A stretch of DNA of 64,000 nt, taken from NCBI GenBank assembly GCA_026929865.2, contig CM049403.1, forward strand, positions 1,218,001 through 1,282,000. The letters are read 5' to 3'. The DNA is from Hyperoplus lanceolatus. Lineage: Eukaryota; Chordata; Actinopteri; Uranoscopiformes; Ammodytidae. Numbering within the stretch: the first letter of the stretch is position 1; the number at the start of each line of letters is the position of its first letter. The notes under the pieces were generated by a model. That model worked only from the letters and a program-made list of their open reading frames with translations. It searched no databases and had not been told where the DNA came from. Both the position numbers and the translations under genes were made by a program. Below are positions 12,372 to 23,607 of the stretch, piece by piece.

Positions 12372-15300
12372 TTATATATATATATAAAAAAAAAATCTGC
12401 GCTTTTAGTTCATTTTTAGCCCACCCTAGCTTGCTTCTTCAGATTGCATTTGTCTGATTTGTGTCTCTGCCATGTCATGTGCCATGTCCACGGTCTCTGC
12501 AGTCAGACTACGGCAGCCGTGTGAGCCAGTCAGATTTGGGCCGAAGGGCTAAGGGGCTCGTTCGCCTTTTGCCCCTCCCTGCGCAATGCAATGTGTATTG
12601 CACGTGAACAACTGCGAAATGCGCGTGCTCGCAGTGTTTCTCTGTTATAGTGGACGGAGATTATTTTAGCCCAACGGTCGGTGCCCCTCCGGCACTGGAA
12701 GGACAAATATGGTCATCATGGTTCGTTCCACTACTGTGACGCTGTAGTGCCGCGAAAAGTCCAGTAGCCCGAAGAAGAGAACAACAGTGTTAACTTAGCG
12801 ATTTTGTCGCTAGATTTAGCGACTTTTCAGACCCCTTTGGCGACTTTTTTTCAAAAAAGCGACAAGCGACAAATCTAGCTTCTTTTCTGGAGTTATTGGT
12901 GACTTTTGAGGTGAAAACACGTATCGCTATGACTCTTCACAACGAGCTGTCTCCTGTTAGCAGGTTAGCAGGAGCTAACAGGAGACGTTCACGGCTCAGC
13001 ATCCAAGCTGCAAATGAATCCGCGTCCCGGCCAGCAAGCTGCCGCTGACTGATCCCGCCCCCTGTATGTAATGTATATTTTTCTTTGTCTAAATAAAATA
13101 ATAAAATCACTGCACTAAATAAATCACTGTGTTAGGCCTATATTGTATAGTTTGACTCACAGAACAAAGGAGAAGGATAACGTTGCTAACACAGCACTAC
13201 ACGAAGATGTCAGAGGCAAAACGACAACGAGTCGACAACATCATCATGAATGGAGTAGATCACCTATTGGTGCACAGGTTTCGTTTGAGACCCTTAGTCT
13301 TGAGGAAAAATTAGAGGTAAAACGCCTTGGTGCGCACCAACCTAGGGATTTTCGCTTTAGCCAAACCGCTGGCAAAAACACCCGTTCATTTAATGTGGAC
13401 TGGTTTACCAAAAAGAAATGGCTAACGGCAAGTGAGCAAAATAAGGCACTCTTTTGCTTCCCCTGTTTGCTGTTTGGTGGCAGTGGTGGAGATGTTACTT
13501 GGTCAAGGACGGGATACAAGGATTTAAAACATCTGTCGGAGAGGATAGCCAAACACGAGAGCAGCCATTGTCATCAGGATAATGCTATTACATTGGGTCT
13601 TTTCGGGCGGGTGAATGTAGCTGTCCAGATCGACAGTGCTTACCGGCGCGGTATTGACGAGCATAACAGGCAAGTGGAGGAAAACAGGTATGTACTCAGT
13701 CGGATCATCACTTGCATTAAAATGTGTGGGAAATGTGAGACAGCACTGCGGGGTCACGACGAGTCGGCGGACTCTCTGAATCCGGGGATATTCCGTTGTT
13801 TTTTTGAGACAATGTGTGAGGGCGATGCTAGGCTTCAGCGGCACTATGCCGCTCAGCCCGTATTCAAAGGGACATCAAGCACCATACAGAATGAATTATT
13901 AGACTGCATGTATGAAGTGTACAGGGACGAGATAGCCAAACAAGTGGACGAGACATCATTTGTTGCTGTACAGGCTGACGAGACAACTGATGTCTCCTGT
14001 AAATCACAGATGGTGGTTGTGCTGCGATACATTTTGCCATGTAACACAGTGACAGAGAGGTTTTTAGAGTTTGTGGAAGTCAAGGACAAAACTGGTGTCG
14101 GCCTTTGCAATAGCATCAAGGCCGTTCTGGAGCCACTGAAGCTCAGAGAAAAGCTGATCGCTCAGACCTACGATGGTGCGGCCGTAATGAGCGGGAATGT
14201 GCGTGGGGTGCAGACGCTGATGAAGGAGACCTACCCAAAGGCTCAGTTTGTTCACTGCTACGCCCACCAACTGAACCTGACTTTGCAGCAACTGTGTTCA
14301 GCTAGGATCAGCATCCTAAAGGTGTTTTTTGCAGATCTGACTGCTTTTGCCACGTTTTTCTCCTGTTCTCCAAAACGTGTTACAGCTCTTTCAGAGGCAA
14401 CAGACAGACGCATTCCAAGGCCACCAGCTGTCCGATGGAATTTTAAAAGTCGTACTGTGAATGCCGTTTGGGAGACCCGTGCAGCACTGCTCAAGTGTAT
14501 GGAGGCCATTCGCACAGAGCCAGGATGGGATGAGATCACCATAAGTGAGGCATACGGCCTGTCAAAGAAACTCCGGGACAGAGCCTTTCTGCAGCTGCTG
14601 GAATTCTTTTCACTGATCATGCCAGAAGTGGATGTCTTATACAACACTCTGCAAAAACGTAGCATTGATGCCCCATGCATTAACAGCGCACTGGCACATT
14701 TCAAGGAAAATGTCCAGAAAATGCGGCAGCAAGCTGATAATTTGGCTGCCACCTCTCATGAGGGAACAGACGAGCCAGGCAGACGAGTTACCAACACAGC
14801 GCCGGTGATGAAGGAGGCCTGTGACACAATCACCTCTCAGGTAGAACAGCGGTTTTCACAGAGTGACCACTTGATTGCTGCAAAGCTGGTTGACAGCTCA
14901 TTCTTCCCCCAGTTTGTGCTGTCATTCCCTACATCAGAGCTGGATTGTGCTGTGAAACTCTGGCCTTTGGATAAGAAAGAAAAGTTGAAGTCCGAGCTGA
15001 TCACGCTGTACCGCCACAGTGAGCTTCACACAGGTAAGACGGCCCTGTCACTGTTAAAATCCATCCATCAGAACAACTTAGATGAGGTTTTTGCTGAGAC
15101 CATTGTTCTGCTAAAAATAATTGCAACCACACCCATGACGACAGCGGAGTCAGAGAGGAATTTTTCAACCTTAAAGAGGATAAAAACCTTCAGCCGCAAC
15201 ACCATGGGACAGCCGAGGCTCAACGCATTGGCCATGCTCTCAATTGAAAGCCAGCTGATCCACCAGCTACATGACTTCATTCCCAAAGTCATCGAAAAGT

Positions 15301-16570
15301 TTTCCCAGAGGAAGGACCGCCGTGCCTCCTTCCTCTTCAAACAACTCCCAGGATGAAAGTGACCATCTCACTAATCATTCCACAGCCACACAAACTCCAA
15401 CAAGTACATAATATGCAACCTCCCGGGTTCACTTAAAGGGTTCTACATGTTCTTAACAACAAAAAAAAAATATATAAAACAAAATCACAAAAAAAAAAAA
15501 AATTCATAATATCTGCATGATAATGTAATGTTGTAATGTTGTGTTGTGTCTGTTTGTTTGTTATGTCTTGTGCTTTTCAGTCTGTTTATGTTTGTCCCAT
15601 CTTAAATGTTCCCACTCTTGGCCTGCACCTTGTCGCGGTGAGTGGGCTTTAAACCAAGACAGGCCATTCTGAATCTTTTCTTTCACAGCTATTATCTTTG
15701 ATTTTTCCTCCAGGACGCTGCCTAGGCCTATGGGAGGAGGAGGTGTACTCCATGGTAAAATGATATTGGGTTCTTATAGTAGCTCTACCAGCTGTTTGCA
15801 CTAGTATCATTTTATTCTGAAGTTATTGAAAACACTTCTAAAACCTATACAATCATCATTGCAATGTTTTGATGTCCTACTAATGGATGTAACCAAGCTG
15901 CACTAATGTACTTTATTAATTAAATATATATAATACATGGAGAGAACAGTCACTTAGCTCAAAAACAAAAAAACAGCATACCGAATAGTGCTAAAGTATA
16001 ATTTTATTTGTAATGGTTGTGATGGCCCAAGTACCTGCCTGCTGCCCTGGTTATCTTTCCACAGGTCCTTGTGGGTGGAGCTGTGGCCTGAATAGAGAAT
16101 AGTTTTAAATTACCATCTCTAATTTCTAATTCCGGTGTATATATCAGGGCTGTAACATATTCCTAAAATGAAGTTTGAACTCATTTAAAAGGAACCATAA
16201 TTGGTGAGAATATATTGTACTACCCTCTAGCGCCCTCTGCTGGATCAGAAAATTAACTGCTTTGAATATGTATGAGACCGCATCACACATAACGAACGTG
16301 AAATTTGAACTTTTCACCCCACCGGACTCTGTGTTGTTGTTTTGCAGGATAGTCGGGAGCAGGAGTCAACCTCTACCAAGATTGTTTGCTGCGAAAACCA
16401 ACGGATGACGTCACGGACACTGGTACGTCTTTTTTTCCTATTTCAGTGACCTCTTACTGACCTCTTATCGCCACGACTGTGAAAACGAACGGGTGACGTC
16501 ACGGACCCTGGTAATTAAAAAAAAATATTAGCCTAGCCCCACCTGTTTTTTACATGTAGAAACGCCACTG
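12279..16570 (+). mobile_element. hAT transposon (CAGTGGCG ends) with transposase frame
   Basis: The termini are CAGTGGCGACTGG and AAACGCCACTG, with perfect 8-bp duplications ATCATATC at 12271-12278 and 16571-16578. The 4292-bp element carries a single long transposase frame on the plus strand. Near the left end is a poly-A/TA tract (about 12335-12395). The insertion is in the inverted repeat of a P-like element, so it is younger than that element. Confidence 0.95.
13143..15356 (+). CDS. hAT (ZMYM1-like) transposase, N-terminus uncertain
   Basis: The 737-codon frame has a TTF-type zinc finger (FNVDWFTKKKWL through LFCFPCLLFGG, residues about 83-115). Next is a DUF4371-type part with the first acidic residues in VAVQADETTD, then TYDGAAVMSG and CYAHQLNLTL of the RNase H-like core. 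At the C-terminus is the hAT dimerisation segment (TTAESERNFSTLKRIK through LNALAMLSIES). It would act as a nuclear cut-and-paste transposase. The frame has no ATG in its first ~190 codons. An ATG at 13207 begins MSEAKRQRVDNIIMNG in another frame that soon stops, suggesting a small N-terminal frameshift. The rest is uninterrupted, indicating a recent element. Confidence 0.88.
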   Translation: MYSLTHRTKEKDNVANTALHEDVRGKTTTSRQHHHEWSRSPIGAQVSFETLSLEEKLEVKRLGAHQPRDFRFSQTAGKNTRSFNVDWFTKKKWLTASEQNKALFCFPCLLFGGSGGDVTWSRTGYKDLKHLSERIAKHESSHCHQDNAITLGLFGRVNVAVQIDSAYRRGIDEHNRQVEENRYVLSRIITCIKMCGKCETALRGHDESADSLNPGIFRCFFETMCEGDARLQRHYAAQPVFKGTSSTIQNELLDCMYEVYRDEIAKQVDETSFVAVQADETTDVSCKSQMVVVLRYILPCNTVTERFLEFVEVKDKTGVGLCNSIKAVLEPLKLREKLIAQTYDGAAVMSGNVRGVQTLMKETYPKAQFVHCYAHQLNLTLQQLCSARISILKVFFADLTAFATFFSCSPKRVTALSEATDRRIPRPPAVRWNFKSRTVNAVWETRAALLKCMEAIRTEPGWDEITISEAYGLSKKLRDRAFLQLLEFFSLIMPEVDVLYNTLQKRSIDAPCINSALAHFKENVQKMRQQADNLAATSHEGTDEPGRRVTNTAPVMKEACDTITSQVEQRFSQSDHLIAAKLVDSSFFPQFVLSFPTSELDCAVKLWPLDKKEKLKSELITLYRHSELHTGKTALSLLKSIHQNNLDEVFAETIVLLKIIATTPMTTAESERNFSTLKRIKTFSRNTMGQPRLNALAMLSIESQLIHQLHDFIPKVIEKFSQRKDRRASFLFKQLPG

Positions 16571-16679
16571 ATCATATCTCATTAAATACCAAACTGATTT
16601 TCACGCGGTTTTCTTTGCTGCAAAGATCATACATGTAGCTAAGATACAGGGCACAAGTTTCGACGTGTTTTAATATTCA

Positions 16680-16919
16680 TAGAAGATTCTGAATAACCAG
16701 ACGTCCGAGTCACACACTTCGTCCGGGAGGAGATTGAAACGGAGGATGTGTTTCTGCTTGGGGAACATATTGAGGAGACAGTTTGGCATCGACAACCACC
16801 ATTCCGACTTGTTGTCATTGGTTGTATCTGTCTTTCACAAATTAAGGCTGCACCACATTGCCAAACTCGCCTCGCTTGAATTTCTCTTCGGAGTAAAATG
16901 CGATTGTAAGGATGGTTAA
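16680..16919 (+). pseudogene. C-terminal remnant of P-like transposase
   Basis: EDVFLLGEHIEET in one frame continues after a shift as FGIDNHHSDLLSLVVSVFHK and LRLHHIAKLASL. The same words end the transposase at 4786-5247. It lies inside the P-like element at 12136-18120 and is too short to be functional. Confidence 0.75.
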
Positions 16920-17224
16920 CTTTATTTTATGCATTTGAGTATTATTGTTTGCTGTTGTTGTTTGATTTTCCCTTAATTTAATACTTTTGATTGCTGTGGT
17001 TTTGTATTGAATGTGTTTTTAAATGTACCGCTGCAAGGCACGCTGTCTGTGTCTGAGGAACCAACTCGAGACTAGACTGAACTTGGTATTCCCCCCTAGT
17101 ATAGAACATTGGACAACCAAGAAGACTTTGCTTTTAAAAAATCCCGTCCTCTTTTAAGAGGCAATTGCCTAACAAGCTTGTGTTTTAAATTAGAGAAATA
17201 AAACATATTTTTACATGAACACTC

Positions 17225-17700
17225 ATGTTGTCCTCCTTCTCTTTTAATGAGATATTACACTGGTTTTTATTTATATTTAATGCCTTCATGGGAAACATCC
17301 ACCCTTCATATGTACCATGCTCGACTACTCCTCCTAAATTGCCCCAAGCTAACTCCAGTTTAGGAATAACTGCCTTTTCATGTAGTGCCCCTAATTCATG
17401 GAATGCTCTGCAGAGCAACTCAAAAATGACTGCTCTTCCTACTCTTGGTTTATTTGAATCTATGATTTCTGAATTTTACACATCTGACTGTAACTGTTTT
17501 AGCTGAATTCATTGTTCATTTAGTATTTTATTTTTGCTCTTGTTTTGTATTTTGTATAGGCCTACTTTATTTAAATTAATATATTTTAATTATTATTATA
17601 TTTTAATATAATTTATTTTATTTCTGTTCTCTGTTTATGTTATCCCTGTGATTGTCTTTATTGTGTATGCTCGTCACTGTAAATGAATAAATATATTTAT
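17225..17700 (+). pseudogene. Non-LTR retrotransposon ORF2 C-terminal remnant
   Basis: The frame ending at 17506 contains LGITAFSCSAPNSWNALQ, resembling the C-terminal tail of fish LINE reverse transcriptases (F-S-x-x-x-P-x-x-WN-x-LQ). A T-rich 3' region with AATAAA near 17690 follows. The clade is not determined. Confidence 0.5.
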
Positions 17701-18128
17701 ATATAGCCTAATCATATAGGCCTATTGTAAACTTATTAAAATAGCTGACTTTACTGCCCCTATCTGTTTCTGCTTCCCTTTTCGGGGGATGTTCCTCGTT
17801 TTGATCTCGGACGTCTGGTTACTTATATCATATCAGAATCTTCTATGACTGTTAAGCCCACTATGAATATTAAAACACGTCGAAACTTGTGCCCTGTATC
17901 TTAGCTACATGTATGATCTTTGCAGCAAAGAAAACCGCGTGAAAATCAGTTTGGTATTTAATGAGATATGATTAATTACATGCGCTGACAGTTCATTCCA
18001 CCTGCCAAACAGACTACACTGAGTGGAACGTGTGACCGGTTCAAGATGGCGGCCGCATTTCTCGTCAGCGCCAATAGGCAGTAGCGGCCAACGCGGCGTC
18101 TATCGTTTATAATATCTATGGAGATAAC

Positions 18129-18336
18129 GACTCGGGGGAAATAAGTCCGCTGGAAACTTTGGGAAGGGCTTGCCTTAGGTTAAGTTGCTGAAATGTAAGT
18201 GTTATAAGTCAATGTGTATAATATGTATTATGAGTCATTTACTGTTTTATATTATTAAATGACCTGTTAATGTTTATAGTGGCGAAATGTGTATGTAACA
18301 TGTTATTTTACATTACCTGTTTACAGTCATGCCACT
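18129..18336. other. No recognised feature
   Basis: Short spacer between the P-like element's target duplication and the minisatellite. Confidence 0.5.
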
Positions 18337-18590
18337 GCCGTATTTTATAGGCTAGTGTTTTATAGGATAGGATTGTTTAGAATAGTATTTTATAGGCTAG
18401 TGTTTTATAGGATAGGATTGTTTAGAATAGTATTTTATAGGCTAGTGTTTTATAGGATAGGATTGTTTAGAATAGTATTTTATAGGCTAGTGTTTTATAG
18501 GATAGGATTGTTTAGAATAGTATTTTATAGGCTAGTAGTTTATAGGATTGTATAGAAAAGTATTTTATAGGCTAGTATCTATATTGGTAT
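18337..18590 (+). repeat. 45-bp minisatellite
   Basis: Unit boundaries (GCTAG) recur at 18351, 18396, 18441, 18486 and 18531, exactly 45 bp apart, then a degenerate copy. Because 45 is divisible by 3, one frame stays open as a 15-residue repeat (RLVFYRIGLFRIVFY). That is a by-product, not a gene. Confidence 0.95.
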
Positions 18591-18839
18591 TTACTTTATT
18601 CATTTATTTTATAATTCGGTCTCCTGTTTTAAATTGAAGTGCAACTGTTGGGCACTGAAGGATAACGAAAGTCTGTTAAATTGAATTATTACTCTGTCAC
18701 AATAATTGAAATGTGTTCTATAACAAATTAATGCTACAAAAACCCCGAATTCATTGTGTCCTGTGTGGCAACCAATTCCACGGGCTACACAGAGCAGAGA
18801 CAGAGCATGCAACCTAACGAGCTGCAATATTGGTTTGTG

Positions 18840-19330
18840 ACACTAGGTACCAATAGCTCTAAGGGTTTAATAATCTTAGTAAAGCTGTATTTAGAAAGTA
18901 TAGACACATTTATATTTATTATATTTATATAAAAAAATATTTATTAAGTTCCTTTTCCTGCAGTTGCTTTGGGTTTACGATGCACTGAAAGTTACTGTTG
19001 GTGTCACGTTTGGGTTTAATTTCCTACTAGAGGCCTATATGTGGCGCTTCGCAGCATCTCCACAGTTCCGCTACTGTATAGTTGCTGTACAGGTAGGTCA
19101 GAGACTAGCCTATATATATAATATATATAGGCTAGTCACATGTGGGCATAGAGCTTCACGTATGTTAACGTGAAGCTCTACTCTACTCTATAGTCGCGTG
19201 TCTCGCCTTTTCCTTCCACCGATTTCGCTGGCTGTTGTTTCTAAATGGTGAATTTCACGGTTTTTTCTGACTATCACTCCATAGTCCGCCATTGAGAGAA
19301 ATACAGTGAGAGGACAAGGCGTGCAGCTCT
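18840..19330 (+). repeat. Partial copy of the GTATTCACAAAAC MITE family
   Basis: The sequence from about 18862 to 19330 matches 19880-20250 (TTAGAAAGTATAGACACA, then TGTGGCGCTTCGCAGC). The inverted-repeat ends are missing. Confidence 0.7.
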
Positions 19331-19469
19331 TTAAGACTCAAATCATATTTATATATATATTTTTTATGAATATGTGGTGCTAGTGTAGGCTAACTGTGGA
19401 CAGATGTGTGGGAAACCCTGCAGTTTATACTTTGTTACATATTAAATCATTGTCACTTATTATTTTAAA

Positions 19470-21030
19470 TTTTTACGAAGCGAAATGGTTCGGTTAGTTA
19501 ACTTCCTGTCACTGACAGCAGTTAGCAGTCCCCTCCCTCGTCCCCACTTCACCACATTAATGCATTGCGGTCTTCAAGCAGCGAGTTATCTAGTATCATC
19601 TCAGGAGTCGTATTCACAAAACATTTTAAGGCTAAGAGTCGGTCCTAACGTGCTGACTTAGGAGTAACTCTCAAAAATAAGGGGCGTTTCACTCCTAATT
19701 TGAGGACTCCTAACTTTTTAAGATAAGTGTAATTCACAAAGCATTTTAGCGCTAAAACTAGCTCCTAAATCTAGAGGACTCCTAGGTCACTAAGAGTAAA
19801 TCACAGACAGTCTTTTGATGGTGTTTTGGAGAGATTTAATCCTAGTGAGCTTTATAAAGGGTACCTTAATAACTGTAAGGGTTTAATGATCTTAGTAAAG
19901 CTATATTTAGAAAGTATAGACACATTTATATTTAGTACATTTGTATAAAAAAATATTTAATAAGTTTCTTTTCCTCCAGTTGCTTAGGGTTTATGATGCA
20001 CTGAAAGTTACTGTTGTTGTCACGTTTGGGTTTAATTTCCTACTAGAGTAGGCCTATATGTGGCGCTTCGCAGCATCTCCTCCGTTCCACAGGTCCACTA
20101 CTGTATAGTTGCGCGTCTCGCCTTTTTCCTTCCGCATGTACTTTACGATTTCACCGGCTGTTGTTTCTAAATTGTGAATTTCCTGGTTTGTTGCTGTCTG
20201 ACTATTGCTGCATAGTCGCCGTTGAGAGAAATACAGTGAGAGTGCATGGCGTGCAGCTGTTCAATGAGGATATTTTTTCCGATTCAAATCATTGTAAAAT
20301 TTTTAATTAATAGACCTATGTGGCGCTATTGTAGGTTAATTGTGAACGAATGTGTGGGAAACCCTGCAGTATCTTGGTTTCATGTTAAATCAGTGTCACT
20401 TGTCATTAATTGTAAATAAAAACTCTTCACTTTAATACAGCGACACGATATGGATATCTCCCTCAGTGTTTCTATCATAAATTCACTCTTAGCTCTCATT
20501 CCCTCTCCAATCACTGTGGGCATAGAAGGTAGGAACATGACATCATCCATAGCAACAGGGTCAACCACATCCTCTAGTCTTAGTTTAGGAGTCCCTCCCA
20601 TTCCTTAGTAAAAGTTGGTCTTAGCAGCTTTGTGAATAGGTTTTAAGAAATTACTCCTTACTAAGAACTTTTAGTGCTACTTAGGAGTACTCTTAGCGCT
20701 AAGATAAAATGTTTTGTGAATACGGCCCCAGATCCGTAATGCGATAAATCTTGATAAAAACCATCAAAAGAGACATTCGGAAGGATTTTTACCTGCTCCG
20801 CCATCGAAGGCGCATACACTTTCACCCCTCCTTAGCTCTCTGTGTGTGCACAGTTTGTAGTGTTCTCTCTACTGATTGGATATCAGGTTGTGAAAAGTTT
20901 ATCTGCTGATTACATGCAGAGCAGGTGACAGAGATCTGTGTTATGAAGTGCACTATTTAAGTGATCACTGTATGAATATAGAGCGATTTAACACGTATAT
21001 TAACAGAAATATATCACTGACTTCCTCTTT
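19470..21030. mobile_element. MITE (AGTAAGTGATAT type) split by another MITE
   Basis: Flanks of the insert match 31732-32087: TTCCTGTCA, CCCTCGTCCC and AGCAGCGAGT on the left; TGAATATAGAG and TATCACT on the right. The nested element occupies 19604-20731. Confidence 0.6.
19604..20731 (+). mobile_element. MITE with GTATTCACAAAAC inverted ends
   Basis: The left end is GGAGTCGTATTCACAAAAC and the right end is GTTTTGTGAATACGGCCCC. Subterminal sequence is rich in CTTAG/CCTAA words. Related copies are at 18840-19330, 21031-21210 and, inverted, at 47963-49055. No transposase is seen. Confidence 0.8.
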
Positions 21031-21210
21031 AATAAAGCGACACAACGTGTGTATCTCCCACAGTGTTTATATCATAAATTCACTCTTAGCTCTCATTCCC
21101 TCTCAACCAATCACTGTGGGCATAGAAGGTATGAACATGACATCATCCATAGCAACACGGTCAACCCCGCCCTCTTATCTTAGCTTAGGAGTTCCTCCCA
21201 CTCCTTAGTA
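21031..21210 (+). repeat. Fragment of the same GTATTCACAAAAC MITE
   Basis: It matches 20437-20617 (GTTTATATCATAAATTCACT, GGGCATAGAAGGTA, CATGACATCATCC). The outer ends are lost. Confidence 0.7.
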
Positions 21211-22569
21211 AGAGTTGAGCTGCATTCCATTAGTAGTTGCACTTCCCCTCGTTTTTACCCTCAGCCCTTGGTATGACGTACCAGCATACGTTGCACGGAG
21301 GGAACTTGGAGCACGGAGGGAGAGTGGGCGGGGGAGGAGCAGGGGATTTAAATGGAACCCACTTGCTCACTTGCCCTTGTACTCGCAATGAACCGTCAGT
21401 TACATAGGTGGTTCTGAATGCAAATAATAAAGAATTATAACATTCTGCTAAGGTAGCCTATATTGCAGAAAGCCATTTCCATAGCATAACAAACATTGAA
21501 TTTCGACATGGTAACTCAGATTATCAATTACATGTTACTTACACATGTAAATTGTATGCTCCGACGTATTTTCTTATTTCTTTTAGTTTCAACCAAAAAC
21601 ATTTGTTTTAAATAGTCCTACAATTGGCAGCCATCGGTGTTATAGCAGCAATGTGTAAACTGCAATATATTCACTGGATTGTTCCTATGGAAATAGGATA
21701 GGCAAATTGAGGCGTTTTGGAATATATTAGGCTAGCCTATATATTTGTCCTGTGGGTGGCCGCGATGTCCCTAAAAGCATACAGTCTACCGGAAAATAAA
21801 AGGAGAAGAAGAAGACGAACGGCAATGCACTGTGGGTGATATCCACCTCTGAGTGACCATGGTACTCGATTAAGGGTATGTTTAAAGGGCTAGAAGTAAC
21901 CTATAAGAACCATTTGTAGATGTAAGAACACACTTTACCTAGTACATTACAACCTCTAAGAAGGTAAATGATCAAATGTCCACAATGAAATCTTAAATGT
22001 AAGATTAAATGATGCTTTTTATTGCTATTAAAGGCAGGCATACAGCTCAATTCAGATTCAAAAATTATTACTTACATTGATTGGTTTATTCTCCTAAAAC
22101 ATCCTACTCTATCGTCTAATCTCTATCCTTCAATGTATAAGAGCTGAAGCAGGGAATAATGAATATCCGTTTCGAAGTGGAGAGGCAGAGGGGAAGTCAC
22201 TTGGCCTAGCAACCTCGCCTTCACCGTTGTCAGGGAACTGCGCGGAGATCCCCCGAACTTTGTACAAAGTCTCAGAAAGTTCTCCTGAGAGGAGAGGAGA
22301 GGGGGAGTCTCGCCAGACTCAGCCTTCCGATCCTTCCAGCCGTCCGGTCATGATTCGCCAGTCAACAGTGTGAGCGTTGAAACAAAGAGTTCTCTCGAAA
22401 TGTCCTTTTCAGCTTTGGGGAAGTGGTTAAGCGCTCTTGCAGTCGGTCCTCGATGACTCAGCTGATTTAAGGAAGTTGAGTTTTCTCTAAGTCTTGCGAT
22501 GTCGTTGCCGCTCTGTTTTCTCGTTCCAGAGGCTAAGTGTTTTTCAGAGGCTAAGTCTTTTTCAGAGAC
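21211..22569. other. Repeat-like intergenic DNA, no gene recognised
   Basis: No transposase or conserved frame was identified. Purine-rich and GC-rich patches occur at about 21295-21350 and 22250-22330. Confidence 0.4.
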
Positions 22570-22572
22570 TAA

Positions 22573-23604
22573 GGGTGTATTCACACATGCCGTGTTTAGT
22601 TCGGTTGAAACGAACTCAGATGCACTTCTGCCTTCGGTGCGCATCTTTCAGGCAGGTGTGAATACAGCAATCGCACTTGGGGGCGGACCAAACAAACGCT
22701 CCGAGACCCAGCTGAAGAGGTAGTCTCGGTGCGTTTCCAAACGCACTCTGCTGCAGTTCGTTTGTGGTGTGAATTTGTCCGGACTCGATCCGACCCAAAT
22801 GCAGGAGGCACTGTGCCTTTTATTTATTTTCTTTTTTAATAAATAGCCGTCAGCTTCACATTATGGGAAAGTGCTGTTGTCGCCATTGTTAGGAGGATAA
22901 ATTGTGGTTTGACCGGGAGCCCAGAACAATATATTACATTTGATCGAGAGGACACGTAAACATGCTGAATGTGTTCAGCGATCAGATGAAGGAGAGGGGA
23001 GCATCTCCCGCACAGTGCCAACAGGTTCACACTGCGCAATAAGTGTGTGTTTTTATTTTGCTTCCCATATAGGCCTACGGGACCGTCGATAGGCTACTAT
23101 CCCCGTGTCAGTTTGGAGTTGAACTGCGCCGACCCAGCTGATACACAGCTTAATCAGCTGAGTGTCAGCTTGAGCCTATTCTCGTGTGACGCGCGTCCAG
23201 CACCAACAATACAGTAAAAATTATGTTTCACATTGTAGGCTACAAGCCACATAACGTGGCATTGACATAGGGCTACGTATTATAACCATATGAAACAACA
23301 ATAATTTGATGTTTTTCCTCTTTATTTATAGGTTAGATGTAGGCCATTTTATTATTTTTAACCCCATATTATATCAATTATATATTTCGCAGTTTTAACT
23401 TCGTGCTTCCTGTTTCTCTCCACCCCAGAATGTCTGTCCAATGAATTAATGACCTCAGATCACGTGTGGTTTTGCTTAGTAATGCTGGTTCACTTGCAAA
23501 AGGGGCAATATGAAAGTGGACCACACCAAACAAAAAAATCAAAACTCTATTTGGTCTGGACCAAAGCAAGTGAACTAGCGGACTTTCCAAGTGTGAATAC
23601 ACCC
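22573..23604. mobile_element. Harbinger-like MITE, tandem copy 1
   Basis: The ends GGGTGTATTCACAC and GTGTGAATACACCC are flanked by TAA at 22570-22572 and 23605-23607. Three-bp TAA duplications with G-rich ends suit PIF/Harbinger. It is 1032 bp, with no transposase. Confidence 0.85.
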
Positions 23605-23607
23605 TAA

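Larger units (their letters stand above)
12136..18120. mobile_element. P-like transposon with ~290-bp inverted repeats, split by a hAT
   Basis: It begins CATAGACATTATAAAGGG and ends in the inverted equivalent (TTTATAATATCTATG), flanked by perfect 8-bp duplications GAGATAAC at 12128-12135 and 18121-18128. The left inverted repeat is 12136-12278 plus 16579 to about 16718; the right one is about 17805-18120. A hAT is inserted within the left repeat. Without it the element is about 1.7 kb. It shares CATAGAYAT ends, the GCCATCTTG block and transposase C-terminal words (GIDNHH, FHKLRLHH) with the element at 2540-10781. Confidence 0.85.

Noticed and set aside
18289-18555. 88-codon frame of repeated RLVFYRIGLF units
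   Set aside because: By-product of a 45-bp minisatellite; no homology or gene context.
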